Source: RGIG8709 sp045537065 (lineage in GTDB: Bacteria > Bacillota > Clostridia > Monoglobales > Monoglobaceae). From it: 48,057 bases of DNA. The notes under the pieces are model-generated. The model saw only the letters and a program-made list of their open reading frames with translations. It was not told where the DNA came from and ran no database searches. How positions within the stretch are numbered: position 1 is the stretch's first letter; each line of letters starts with the position of its first letter. Position numbers and translations under genes: made by a program. Location: contig JAZSOT010000088.1 in NCBI GenBank assembly GCA_045537065.1, forward strand, positions 1 to 48,057, in the 5' to 3' direction. Positions 35,305-43,335 of the stretch are shown in pieces.

Positions 35305-36585
35305 ATGTTAGACATTAACTACATTATAAATAATGTTGACGAAGTTAAGAAAAATGTTGAAGCAAGAAATATGGAATGCGATGTTGACCGTCTTGTTTCT
35401 GTTTATGCTGACATAAAAGCAAATAAACAAAAAACTGACAGCGTTAGAATGCAGATGAACAATAATCAGAAGCAAATCAAGGAATGCAAAACTCCTGAAG
35501 AAAGAAATGCTGTTATTGAAGCAGGAAAAGCACTTAAAGCAGAGCTTGCCGTTTTAAAGGAAGAACTTGAGAAAATCGAGCCTCTTTACAAAGAGCTTTT
35601 ATACAGCGTACCAAACACTATGGCTCCCGATACTCCTATCGGTAAAAATGAGGATTTGAATGTTGAAATATACAAATATAAAGAGCCTACAGAGTTTGAT
35701 TTTACTCCGGAAAGCCACGTTGATATCGCAAAAAGACTTGACCTTATTGATTTTGATGCCGGTGCAAAGGTTGCGGGAACAAAATTCTATTACTTAAAGA
35801 ATGAAGCTGTTTTACTTGACCTTGCAATACAGCAATATGCAATAAACAAGCTTATCAAAAAAGGCTTTACTCCTCTTATCACACCTGACCTTGCAAAAAG
35901 CGATATTCTTCGCGGTTCAGGTTTTAATCCAAGAGGTGGAGAAAGAAACATATACAATATTGAGGGTATGGACTTAAACCTTATTGCAACTGCAGAAATA
36001 ACAATTGGCGGTATGCTTGCAGGGGAAACACTTAAAGCCGAGGACCTTCCTCTTAAATTTGTTGCACTTAGCCATTGCTTCCGTACAGAAGCTGGTGCTG
36101 CGGGCAGAGCAGGCTATGGACTTTACAGAGTTCATCAGTTCTCAAAGGTTGAAATGTATCAGTTCACTGAAAATGAGGATGGAGAAAGAGCTTTGCAGGA
36201 GCTTCTTGAAATCGAAAAGGAAATCTTCAAAGACCTTGACATTCCATATCGTGTTATTAGAATTTGTTCAGGAGATATGGGTGCTCCTGCTTACAAGAAA
36301 TATGATATTGAAGCATGGATGCCCGGTAAAGGTGAAAACGGCGGTGAATACGGCGAAGTTACCTCTGTTGGAAACTTCACAAACTTCCAGTCAAGACGCC
36401 TTAACATCAAATATGTTGACAAAGACGGAAATCGTCAGTTTGTTAACACATTAAACGGAACTGCATCAGCAACAGGACGTACAATGCTTGCTATCCTTGA
36501 AAATTATCAGCAAAAGGACGGCAGTGTTAAAATCCCTGATGTTCTTGTTCCTTACATGGGAATTGACAAAATTTCACCTAAATAA
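35305..36585 (+). CDS. serS: seryl-tRNA synthetase
   Basis: 426 residues. The N-terminal coiled-coil arm (residues ~30-100, charged heptads) is followed by class II motifs: motif 2 with FVALSHCFRTEAGAAGRAGYGLYRVHQFSKVEMY around 255, and motif 3 with NTLNGTASATGRTMLAILENYQ around 384. It charges tRNA-Ser, and supplies Ser-tRNA(Sec) if selenocysteine is used. It is 67 bases downstream of fba. No T-box is seen; the intergenic region only holds an 8-base inverted repeat. Confidence 0.98.
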   Translation: MLDINYIINNVDEVKKNVEARNMECDVDRLVSVYADIKANKQKTDSVRMQMNNNQKQIKECKTPEERNAVIEAGKALKAELAVLKEELEKIEPLYKELLYSVPNTMAPDTPIGKNEDLNVEIYKYKEPTEFDFTPESHVDIAKRLDLIDFDAGAKVAGTKFYYLKNEAVLLDLAIQQYAINKLIKKGFTPLITPDLAKSDILRGSGFNPRGGERNIYNIEGMDLNLIATAEITIGGMLAGETLKAEDLPLKFVALSHCFRTEAGAAGRAGYGLYRVHQFSKVEMYQFTENEDGERALQELLEIEKEIFKDLDIPYRVIRICSGDMGAPAYKKYDIEAWMPGKGENGGEYGEVTSVGNFTNFQSRRLNIKYVDKDGNRQFVNTLNGTASATGRTMLAILENYQQKDGSVKIPDVLVPYMGIDKISPK

Positions 36586-36594
36586 ATAAAAATT

Positions 36595-36627
36595 AAAGGT
36601 GCAGTTCATTTTGAACTGCACCTTTTT
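36595..36627. terminator. bidirectional terminator between serS and dacF
   Basis: AAAGGTGCAGTTCA (36595-36608) pairs with TGAACTGCACCTTT (36612-36625) around a TTT loop, with extra T residues after it. Confidence 0.92.
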
Positions 36628-36648
36628 TGTTGCAATTTTTAGTATTCT

Positions 36649-37974
36649 CTAATATCTGGGCGGTTGATATCGGCTCCGTCTTCTCTTTTTGCTCTTACTC
36701 TTTTTAAGAGCCTGAACAAAGCCTATAACAAGAAGTGCTACAAAAAGAACAATAACCGTTATCACAGTATAAACAATTATTTTTATTGTTCTGAATTTCC
36801 ACAGCCATTCACCGAATGACATTAAAAATCCAAACAGGTGTCTTTTAACATCAATTGTTGAAACAAGAGGCACACTTCCTATAACCTTTGAGTCATAGAC
36901 AAATTTTACTTTTCCTATTTCCTGTCCCTTTTTTATCGGAGCGTACACCTTTTCAGGAACATCAATAACCGTTTCAACCTCGCTTGATTTTCCATCCTTT
37001 GGAAAAAGAATTTCCAGATTATCCTTTGCACTTAAAAGAATATGGTCTGTTCCATCGGAAGCTTGCTTTACCTTAACCTCACCATAAATATCATCAACCT
37101 TTGCAAACCTCACATTTGAAAAGCTTGTGAGTCCATATTCAAGAAGCTTTTTTGAATCCTCATGAGACGTGCTGCTTGCATCAGCCTTTAAAACAACCGC
37201 TATAACCTTTTTATTATTATCCTCCGCAGATGATACAAGACAATGTCCTGCCTCAGTTGTTGAACCTGTTTTTATTCCCGTTGCCTTATCATAGTAATAA
37301 TATGGATAACGCATTCTTGAAACAAGATTATTTGTGTTTATATAATACCTTTCCTCGTTCATATTTGTGGGAGGTATTTTTATATGAGCACATTCCACAA
37401 TTGATGAGAAAGTTTCATTTTTCATTGCCACTCTTGCAAGCTTTGCCATATCCCTTGCTGTTGTATAATGTTCAGAGTCGTGAAGCCCGTGTGGGTTAAC
37501 AAAGCGAGTGCTTTCAAGTCCTAGCTCTTTTGCCTTGTCGTTCATAATAGAAACAAAGCCTTCAATTGACCCTCCTATATTTTCAGCAATAACCGCAGCA
37601 GCGTCATTTCCCGATGCCAGAAGAAGCCCCTTTAAAAGATTTTCAAGAGACATAACCTCCCCGACTTTAAGTCCAATATTACTTCCATCGATAACCATTG
37701 TTTCATTGGCTGTCTCAGTGTATGTAATCGGCTGTTCAAGACTCAGCTCCCCTGACTTAACTCTGTCAAGGACAATTAATGCTGTCATAATCTTAGTTGT
37801 ACTTGCAGGATACATCTTTTTATCCGCAGCCTTTTCATAAAGCACATTCCCTGTTTTGGCATCAATTAAAATAGCTGACTGACAATTAAGACTTGGGGCA
37901 CTTGCAGCAGATACAACAGAAAAGCATCCGGATAAAACTATTAAAACTAAAACTAATGCAAAAAATCTTTTCAT
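36649..37974 (-). CDS. dacF: D-alanyl-D-alanine carboxypeptidase (DacF/PBP5-type)
   Basis: 441 residues. A signal peptide (KRFFALVLVLIVLSGCFSVVSA) is followed by the penicillin-binding catalytic motifs: STTK near residue 58, SGN near 118 and KTGST near 235. A C-terminal beta-rich domain follows, then one membrane helix (IIVYTVITVIVLFVALLVIG) and a basic tail (KKSKSKKRRRSRYQPPRY). It trims the terminal D-Ala from muropeptides, in the cell or spore wall. A cysteine within the signal region (LSGCFS) could be a lipobox, but the C-terminal helix makes lipid anchoring less needed. It overlaps tsaB by 4 bases. Confidence 0.94.
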   Translation of the reverse strand: MKRFFALVLVLIVLSGCFSVVSAASAPSLNCQSAILIDAKTGNVLYEKAADKKMYPASTTKIMTALIVLDRVKSGELSLEQPITYTETANETMVIDGSNIGLKVGEVMSLENLLKGLLLASGNDAAAVIAENIGGSIEGFVSIMNDKAKELGLESTRFVNPHGLHDSEHYTTARDMAKLARVAMKNETFSSIVECAHIKIPPTNMNEERYYINTNNLVSRMRYPYYYYDKATGIKTGSTTEAGHCLVSSAEDNNKKVIAVVLKADASSTSHEDSKKLLEYGLTSFSNVRFAKVDDIYGEVKVKQASDGTDHILLSAKDNLEILFPKDGKSSEVETVIDVPEKVYAPIKKGQEIGKVKFVYDSKVIGSVPLVSTIDVKRHLFGFLMSFGEWLWKFRTIKIIVYTVITVIVLFVALLVIGFVQALKKSKSKKRRRSRYQPPRY

Positions 37975-38684
37975 TTTTTCTGTTCCTCCTTCTGTTTAAG
38001 CTTTTCCTGTTCTGCCTGAGAAAGTCTGACATATTCAGGAACCAAAAGTCCACCCTCTATAGTCTCACCTTTTTTGAATTTTTCAATCCCTATTTCGGCT
38101 ACTCCCGATGCAAGGTTATATACTAGTGAGTTTGGAACAAAATATGCTCTGTCACCAAGAAACTCTACAACCTGATTTTTAAACACCGGCACTCCGTCTC
38201 CTACAAAAATTACATTCTTTTCGTAGGATTTTAATTCTTCAAGCAAAAGGCAAAGTTCTATTGCTCTATCATCCTTTATTCTTTTTATCTCTCTTCCGTC
38301 GCTTTCAAAAATACCGTTATACACCTGATTTCTTCTTGCATCCAATATAGGAGCAATAAGTCCTTTAAATGGTTTAGCAGAATTGGCAAGAGCTTCTATT
38401 GCCGAAACTCCAATGCAAGGCTTTTTGGTTGGAATTGCAAAGCCTTTAGCAATGGCAACTCCAATTCTCACACCCGTAAATGAACCGGGGCCAACCGCCG
38501 CCGCAAAAGCATCTATATCATCAATTGATATATCCGATGCCTTAAACAGAGCTTCAATCTGTGGCATAATTTTTTCCGAATGCGTTTTTTTATGATTAAC
38601 CGTAAACTGGGCAATAATTCTGTTTTCATCAGCAATAGCACAAGATGAAGACATAGAACATGTGTCAACTGCAAAAATCAGCAT
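37971..38684 (-). CDS. tsaB: tRNA N6-threonylcarbamoyladenosine biosynthesis protein TsaB
   Basis: 237 residues. The ASKHA-type N-terminus reads MLIFAVDTCSMSSSCAIAD, and AAAVGPGSFTGVRIGVAIAKG near residue 63 is the TsaB signature, with PILDARRNQVYNG around 110. TsaB is the scaffold partner of TsaD in t6A synthesis. The last 25 residues are Lys/Gln/Glu-rich (AEQEKLKQKEEQKK), an unusual charged tail. It overlaps tsaE by 7 bases and dacF by 4. Confidence 0.95.
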   Translation of the reverse strand: MLIFAVDTCSMSSSCAIADENRIIAQFTVNHKKTHSEKIMPQIEALFKASDISIDDIDAFAAAVGPGSFTGVRIGVAIAKGFAIPTKKPCIGVSAIEALANSAKPFKGLIAPILDARRNQVYNGIFESDGREIKRIKDDRAIELCLLLEELKSYEKNVIFVGDGVPVFKNQVVEFLGDRAYFVPNSLVYNLASGVAEIGIEKFKKGETIEGGLLVPEYVRLSQAEQEKLKQKEEQKK

Positions 38685-39097
38685 ATTTCTATCTCCCTAT
38701 ATTCATTATCTATTGTCGGATTTTTGGTAATAGTAACTTTTATATGATTTTCAGGCAAAATATCCATAATATTATCCGCCCACTCTATAATTGAGATTCC
38801 ATCAGAAAAAAGATATTCGTCAATCCAGTCGCAATTTTCATGGGAGATACCACTTAATCTATATACATCAAAATGGTAAATCATAAACTCCCTTCCCTCA
38901 TATTCGTTAACAAGGGTAAAAGTCGGACTTGACACAATATCCTTTGAACCTAGAGCCTCCGTTAAACCTTTCACAAAAACTGTTTTTCCTGCACCCAGTT
39001 CTCCTGAAAGAGCAACAACATCTCCACCTTTTAATTCTGAAGCAAGTTTTTCTGCAATTTGAAGAGTTTCTTCAGCGCTGTTACTTGAATATATCAT
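38678..39097 (-). CDS. tsaE: tRNA N6-threonylcarbamoyladenosine biosynthesis ATPase TsaE
   Basis: 139 residues. Walker A is SGELGAGKTVFVKGL near residue 32, SPTFTLVNEY follows near 58, and the HFDVYRL motif and IIEWADNI near 105 complete the TsaE pattern. It is the ATPase that resets the TsaBD complex during t6A synthesis. ATG 39097, with GAGG 9 bases upstream, is preferred to the adjacent TTG at 39100. First gene of tsaE-tsaB-dacF. Confidence 0.95.
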   Translation of the reverse strand: MIYSSNSAEETLQIAEKLASELKGGDVVALSGELGAGKTVFVKGLTEALGSKDIVSSPTFTLVNEYEGREFMIYHFDVYRLSGISHENCDWIDEYLFSDGISIIEWADNIMDILPENHIKVTITKNPTIDNEYREIEIC

Positions 39098-39130
39098 CAA
39101 TTAATTCCTCACCAATAAATTTATATATTT

Positions 39131-39159
39131 ATTTTATCATTATGTGTCGATAAAATCAA
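39131..39159 (-). promoter_or_regulatory. sigma-A promoter of tsaE-tsaB-dacF
   Basis: On the minus strand, TTGATT (39154-39159) and TAAAAT (39131-39136) have a 17-base spacer. It is back to back with the infC promoter. Confidence 0.6.
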
Positions 39160-39199
39160 TAGATTTTACACAATATATTAAATTTTTTTTGGAAAACCC

Positions 39200-39228
39200 T
39201 TGACAAAAAGAATAAGAAATGATATACT
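39200..39228 (+). promoter_or_regulatory. sigma-A promoter of infC-rpmI-rplT
   Basis: TTGACA at 39200-39205 and TATACT at 39223-39228 with a 17-base spacer; near consensus, as expected for a ribosomal operon. Confidence 0.88.
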
Positions 39229-39371
39229 ATGTCGGTAAAAAGCAGAAGTTTCCGCTTCTCTCCTTAGCTAAAGCGGCAAAAGGGTTGAATTTAGAATATT
39301 TTATAATATTTTTATGTGCGGAGCTTTTTGCATCGCACTTTTTTTGTGCAGAAAGTTGGAGGTGTTTGAAT
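39229..39371 (+). promoter_or_regulatory. L20-type autoregulatory leader of infC-rpmI-rplT
   Basis: The leader opens with AGCAGAAG...CGCTTCTCTCC, the small hairpin typical of Firmicutes L20 leaders. It ends with a terminator: GTGCG (39316-39320) pairs with CGCAC (39334-39338) followed by seven T residues, just before the infC Shine-Dalgarno. In Bacillus, L20 binds such a leader and promotes termination. The call is by position, size and layout, not by a covariance search. Confidence 0.75.
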
Positions 39372-39887
39372 ATAGCTAAGCAAGAATTAATGATTAACGA
39401 AGAAATTAAAGACAAGGAAATTCGTCTTATCGGTCCTGACGGTGCTCAGCTTGGAGTTTACTCTGCAAAAGATGCATTGGCACTGGCTGACGAACATAAT
39501 CTTGATTTGGTTAAGATTGCTCCTCAGGCTAAGCCTCCCGTATGCAAAATTATGGACTACGGGAAACACAAGTTTGAAATCGCAAAACGCGAAAAGGAAG
39601 CAAAGAAAAACCAAAAGGTTATAAACATCAAGGAAGTTCGCCTGAGTCCAAATATTGATGACCACGACTTTAATACAAAAGTTAATCAAGGTATCAAATT
39701 TTTAAAATCCGGTGATAAAGTTAAGGTTTCAGTAAGATTCAGAGGCCGTGAAATCACTCACACAGCAATTGGTAAAGATTTGCTTTTAAGAGTTCAGAGC
39801 ATTATGGAGGAATATGGTACCGTTGACAAAGGCATCAAGCTCGAAGGAAGAAGCATGGCTATGTTTATTTCACCAAAAAAAGCATAA
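39372..39887 (+). CDS. infC: translation initiation factor IF-3, apparent AUA start
   Basis: 171 residues if started at ATA 39372. The N-terminal domain contains INEEIKDKEIRLIGPDGAQLGV, the linker is KQNK-like and lysine-rich (EKEAKKNQKVINIKEVRLSPNI), and the C-terminal domain ends with GRSMAMFISPKKA. IF-3 binds the 30S subunit and rejects wrong start codons. GGAGG at 39358-39362 is 9 bases from ATA and only 3 from an in-frame TTG (39366); the first ATG (39390) is 27 bases away. Rare starts (AUU, AUC, AUA) are known for infC and let IF-3 limit its own synthesis. A much longer frame from 39219 starts in the promoter and is not real. Confidence 0.92.
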   Translation: MAKQELMINEEIKDKEIRLIGPDGAQLGVYSAKDALALADEHNLDLVKIAPQAKPPVCKIMDYGKHKFEIAKREKEAKKNQKVINIKEVRLSPNIDDHDFNTKVNQGIKFLKSGDKVKVSVRFRGREITHTAIGKDLLLRVQSIMEEYGTVDKGIKLEGRSMAMFISPKKA

Positions 39888-39957
39888 TTTAATTAATAAT
39901 TTTTATTTCTTATAAAGTATATGCTTTTACAATTCATTTATGGAAGGAGAAAATAGT

Positions 39958-40155
39958 ATGCCTAAAATTAAAACACACAAAGGCGCAGCAAAACGTTTCG
40001 GAGTTACCAAAAATGGTAAAGTTAAAAGAGGAAAGGCTTTCAGAAGCCACATCCTTAACAAAAAAACCACAAAGAGAAAAAGAAAGCTCAGAAAGCTTGG
40101 TTATTTATCAACAGCTAATGCTGCTACTATCAAGAAAATGATCCCATATAAATAA
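39958..40155 (+). CDS. rpmI: 50S ribosomal protein L35
   Basis: 65 residues, basic, beginning MPKIKTHKGAAKRFGVTKNGKVKRGKAFRSH; the LRKLGYLSTANAATIKKMIPYK end completes L35. GGAAGGAG lies upstream of ATG 39958, so an upstream in-frame ATG at 39940 is not used. Standard position between infC and rplT. Confidence 0.98.
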   Translation: MPKIKTHKGAAKRFGVTKNGKVKRGKAFRSHILNKKTTKRKRKLRKLGYLSTANAATIKKMIPYK

Positions 40156-40206
40156 GGGTATCGCTAGAATTTTAAATCACGAAATTAACGAAAGGAGTCT
40201 TTTAAT

Positions 40207-40551
40207 ATGGCAAGAGTTAAAGGTGCTATGCACACCCGTAAAAGACGTAAAAAAATATTAAAATTAGCTAAAGGTTACAGAGGCGCAAAAAGTAAATTAT
40301 TTAAAACAGCTAATCAGGCTGTTATGAAATCATTAGTATATGCATACCGCGACAGAAAGCAGAAGAAGAGAGATTTCAGACAGCTCTGGATCGCTCGTAT
40401 CAATGCTGCTGCTCGTATGAATGGCATAAGCTACAGTAAATTTATGAATGGACTTAAAAAGAATGGCATTGAAATCAACAGAAAGATGCTTTCAGAAATT
40501 GCTATTTCAGACCCTGCAGCTTTTGCAAAATTAGTTGAAAAAGTTAAATAG
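40207..40551 (+). CDS. rplT: 50S ribosomal protein L20
   Basis: 114 residues with MARVKGAMHTRKRRKKILKLAKGYRG at the start and the globular domain RDRKQKKRDFRQLWIARINAAARMNGISYSKFMNGLKK. L20 is an early 50S assembly protein and the repressor acting on its own leader in low-GC Gram-positives. AAAGGAG lies upstream. The 51-base gap to rpmI has no terminator. Confidence 0.98.
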   Translation: MARVKGAMHTRKRRKKILKLAKGYRGAKSKLFKTANQAVMKSLVYAYRDRKQKKRDFRQLWIARINAAARMNGISYSKFMNGLKKNGIEINRKMLSEIAISDPAAFAKLVEKVK

Positions 40552-40561
40552 TATATTTGCA

Positions 40562-40602
40562 AATAGGGATTGTCTTAATTTCAGCTTTGACAATCCCTTT
40601 TA
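40562..40602 (+). terminator. terminator after rplT
   Basis: GGGATTGTC (40566-40574) pairs with GACAATCCC (40589-40597), followed by TTTT. The loop is 14 bases. Confidence 0.8.
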
Positions 40603-40626
40603 ATACATTGATTGGAGGTTGTTTTT

Positions 40627-41361
40627 ATGAATGCGACAGATACTGCAAACTATGCAAATAGTGAACTCCTCACTTATGCAAGTGACGGAATTTACAGAAT
40701 GATTACCGATTTGGAATCATACATTTATCCCATATTTGCAAAATCGCAACCTCTTTTATATGCCCTTGGCAATATAAGCTTTATAATTATTCCCGTTATT
40801 TTCGCCCTTTTGTTTTTTTATGTGAAGTTTTATAAACGTCACAGATTATTAAGAAAGCTAGAAAACGAAAATAACCTTAAAATATGGGGTGCTTCCCTTA
40901 TTTTATATCTTATTCTTTCATTCATTTCAATTAATGTAGGGTATGATGTTAAATTTAATTTTAATATTCTTATTTTACCTGCTGTTGCAAAATTCTCAGG
41001 GCCTGTTATAGCTTGTTTATTTGCAATTTTACAGTATATTCTCAATGTTATTTTTACAAAAAATACATTCCATTTACTAATGCTTTTAATTGCAGCATCA
41101 AGCGGCTTGATATACGGAATATTCTTATATAAAAAGAGAACCCGTTATTCAAACTGTCTTATGGCTAATCTTGCAGTTTCCCTGCTTTGCAATGTATTTA
41201 TGTCAACTCTTGTTACATGGCGCTTTGCAAGCGAAAATATAGCTATGCAAATGACTACCCGTTCTATAAGTGTGATTCTTTTATCACCCATCTACGCTCT
41301 TTGCATATTTATAATTCTTCGTGTGATAAGATTGGTTAAGAATAAGTTAAAGAAGAAATAA
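40627..41361 (+). CDS. ECF transporter S component, FolT-like, with N-terminal extension
   Basis: 244 residues, about six membrane helices. The C-terminal two thirds read like a folate-type (FolT) ECF S component: ILPAVAKFSGPVIACLFAILQYILNVIF, then LIYGIFLYKKRTR, NLAVSLLCNVFMSTLV and a final helix with KNKLKKK. The first ~75 residues, including one extra hydrophobic helix (ISFIIIPVIFALLFFYVKF), are not typical. S components bind a vitamin and dock on a shared EcfAAT module; no EcfA or EcfT gene is here. No tetrahydrofolate riboswitch is seen in the 75-base leader, so the ligand is uncertain. ATG 40627 has GGAGG 8 bases upstream; an in-frame TTG at 40612 is rejected. Confidence 0.7.
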   Translation: MNATDTANYANSELLTYASDGIYRMITDLESYIYPIFAKSQPLLYALGNISFIIIPVIFALLFFYVKFYKRHRLLRKLENENNLKIWGASLILYLILSFISINVGYDVKFNFNILILPAVAKFSGPVIACLFAILQYILNVIFTKNTFHLLMLLIAASSGLIYGIFLYKKRTRYSNCLMANLAVSLLCNVFMSTLVTWRFASENIAMQMTTRSISVILLSPIYALCIFIILRVIRLVKNKLKKK

Positions 41362-41367
41362 TAACTG

Positions 41368-41408
41368 ATATTGTTTTAAGACTATGCTATCTTAAAACAA
41401 TATTTTTA
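41368..41408 (+). terminator. terminator after the FolT-like gene
   Basis: A 14-base perfect stem, ATATTGTTTTAAGA (41368-41381) with TCTTAAAACAATAT (41390-41403), followed by TTTTA. It lies directly before the trmH Shine-Dalgarno. Confidence 0.85.
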
Positions 41409-41420
41409 TGGGAGAAATTA

Positions 41421-42209
41421 ATGATAAAAGAAATAAGCGGAAAAGACAACCGTATCTTAAAAACTCTAAGGGGACTTAAAACAAGAAACGGAAGAAAAAA
41501 ACTGGGGCTTTATTTTGTTGAAGGAGAAAGAATTGTTAAAGATACCCTGTCCTTTGCAGCAGATAATATATGCTTTGTAGTTTTTTCCTCCTCTTACTTC
41601 GAGTCTGACAAAGATTTTTGTTTATCTCTTGAAAATAAAGCAGAATGTTATTTAATAAGTGATAGATTATTCAAAGAAGTTTCGGATACAACAACTCCTC
41701 AGGGGATTCTTATGGTTTTATCTGCCCGAAATTCATCCATTGATGATTTTTCCCCAGGCGGAAATATTCTTATTCTTGATTCTGTTCAGGATCCCGGCAA
41801 TATGGGGACAATTATAAGAACAGCAGAGGCTATGGGTATTAGCTCTTTATTCCTTACAAAAGGTTCGACAGACATTTATTCTCCCAAAGTTTTAAGATCT
41901 GCTATGGGCTCTGCTTTCAGAACAAATTTTTATTTTATTGATACTGAAGACTTATACACACTTAAAGAACAAGGATATAAGCTATACTCAGCAGCACTTT
42001 CTGACAGTTCCGTTTCTCTTGAAAATGTGAAGTGTGAAGAAAAGGCAGCGATTATCATTGGAAATGAAGCAAACGGAATCTCCGATGAAATTCTTGAAAT
42101 TTCTGATTATTTAATAAAAATTCCAATGTCAGGCAAAATAGAATCACTAAATGCCGCAATTGCAGCGGCAATTGTTATGTATCACTTTTCTGATAAACAG
42201 GTGAAATAA
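41421..42209 (+). CDS. TrmH/SpoU-family RNA 2'-O-methyltransferase
   Basis: 262 residues. An N-terminal substrate-binding domain (residues ~1-100, FVEGERIVKDTL) is followed by the SPOUT knot: LILDSVQDPGNMGTIIRTAEAMGI near 115, IIGNEANGISDEI near 213, and IPMSGKIESLNAAIAAAIVMYH at the end. Such enzymes methylate ribose 2'-OH in rRNA or tRNA with SAM. The exact base is not known; sequence looks closer to RlmB-like/YsgA proteins than to the tRNA G18 enzyme. The dprA start is one base after the stop, so trmH-dprA-topA is one operon. Confidence 0.92.
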   Translation: MIKEISGKDNRILKTLRGLKTRNGRKKLGLYFVEGERIVKDTLSFAADNICFVVFSSSYFESDKDFCLSLENKAECYLISDRLFKEVSDTTTPQGILMVLSARNSSIDDFSPGGNILILDSVQDPGNMGTIIRTAEAMGISSLFLTKGSTDIYSPKVLRSAMGSAFRTNFYFIDTEDLYTLKEQGYKLYSAALSDSSVSLENVKCEEKAAIIIGNEANGISDEILEISDYLIKIPMSGKIESLNAAIAAAIVMYHFSDKQVK

Positions 42210-42210
42210 T

Positions 42211-43332
42211 ATGGATTTACTTTATGAATTATGGCTGCATGATGCTTGCGGATTTGACCCCAAAAAAGTTGATAAATGTATCTATATGTTTGAAAACGCA
42301 TATAATGCTTTTCATTCAAAGCCATTCAGTGCAAAAAGACTTGCAGGCTTTGGACTTTCGGGCTTTTTATCCTCAGTGAAAAATCTTGAAAACGCTGAAA
42401 GAATTCTTGCAGACTGCAAAGAAAAAGGCATTCGTATAGTTACCATAGAGGATAATGAATATCCCAGGTTACTGAGGGAATGTTATCTCCCTCCAAGACT
42501 TCTCTTTGTTAAAGGAAGTCTTACGAATTTTAATGACTTTCTTCCCATTTCTATTGTTGGAACAAGAACCCCAACCGGGCAGGGAAACATAATCGCAAAA
42601 AATCTTTCATCAAAACTTGTGAAAGCTGGAAAGATACTTGTTATAAGCGGAATGGCTGACGGAATCGACAAACAGGCACATCTTGGTGCACTTGAAAACA
42701 ATATGCCTACAGTTGCAGTTTTAGCCGGCGGTGTTGATGTTATTTATCCTAAATCAAACAGAGAGTTATATAACAAGATTTTGAAAAACGGTGCTATAAT
42801 CTCAGAAAGACCTCCGGAAACAATCGGTAAAGGTTTTTTCTACCAGCAAAGAAACAGAATTATTGCGGGGATGTCATACGGAAGTGTTATTGTTGAGGCA
42901 AAATATAAAAGCGGCTGCAGAATTACAGCAAACCACGCATATCATAATAACAGAGATGTTTTTGCGGTTCCTTCAAGTCCTCTTTCTTCCGGTTCGCAGC
43001 TTCCATCCAAGCTTTTGAAGGAGGGTGCAATTTTAGTTGAAAACGAAAAGGATATAATAAATCAATATATAGATGTATATCCGGAATATTTTTATACAGA
43101 AACTAATAATAATAAAACAGAAAACAAGCTATCATCATATGAAAATTTATCAGATGATGAAATGATTATTATAAATTATATGATAAAAAACGGTGGGATT
43201 GGCAACGCTGAAAAAATGGCAGCAGAAATTGACCTGCCAATTGGCAGATTAAACGGGTCACTGGTTATGCTTTGCCTTAAAGACATTTTAATTGAACAAT
43301 CCCAAAATGAATATATACTTAAGGAGGCTTAA
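42211..43332 (+). CDS. dprA: DNA-processing protein DprA
   Basis: 373 residues. A SAM-like N-terminal region is followed by the Rossmann fold of DprA/Smf: SIVGTRTPTGQG near residue 112, ISGMADGIDKQAHLGALE near 145, AVLAGGVDVIYPKSNRELY near 168, and FFYQQRNRIIAGMS near 210. A winged helix is found at the C-terminus (DDEMIIINYMIKNGGIGNAEKMAAEID). DprA loads RecA on incoming single-stranded DNA. No competence genes are seen here. It is coupled to trmH upstream, and its end carries the topA Shine-Dalgarno. Confidence 0.96.
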   Translation: MDLLYELWLHDACGFDPKKVDKCIYMFENAYNAFHSKPFSAKRLAGFGLSGFLSSVKNLENAERILADCKEKGIRIVTIEDNEYPRLLRECYLPPRLLFVKGSLTNFNDFLPISIVGTRTPTGQGNIIAKNLSSKLVKAGKILVISGMADGIDKQAHLGALENNMPTVAVLAGGVDVIYPKSNRELYNKILKNGAIISERPPETIGKGFFYQQRNRIIAGMSYGSVIVEAKYKSGCRITANHAYHNNRDVFAVPSSPLSSGSQLPSKLLKEGAILVENEKDIINQYIDVYPEYFYTETNNNKTENKLSSYENLSDDEMIIINYMIKNGGIGNAEKMAAEIDLPIGRLNGSLVMLCLKDILIEQSQNEYILKEA

Positions 43333-43335
43333 AAA

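Noticed and set aside
36005..36454. 149-codon alternative frame inside serS
   Set aside because: Same-strand shadow of serS with no conserved motif.
39219..39371. N-terminal extension of infC by 51 codons
   Set aside because: It would start inside the -10 region of the promoter and span the L20 leader and its terminator.
40552..40626. Tetrahydrofolate riboswitch before the FolT-like gene
   Set aside because: The leader is filled by the rplT terminator and a short linker; there is no room for the THF aptamer.
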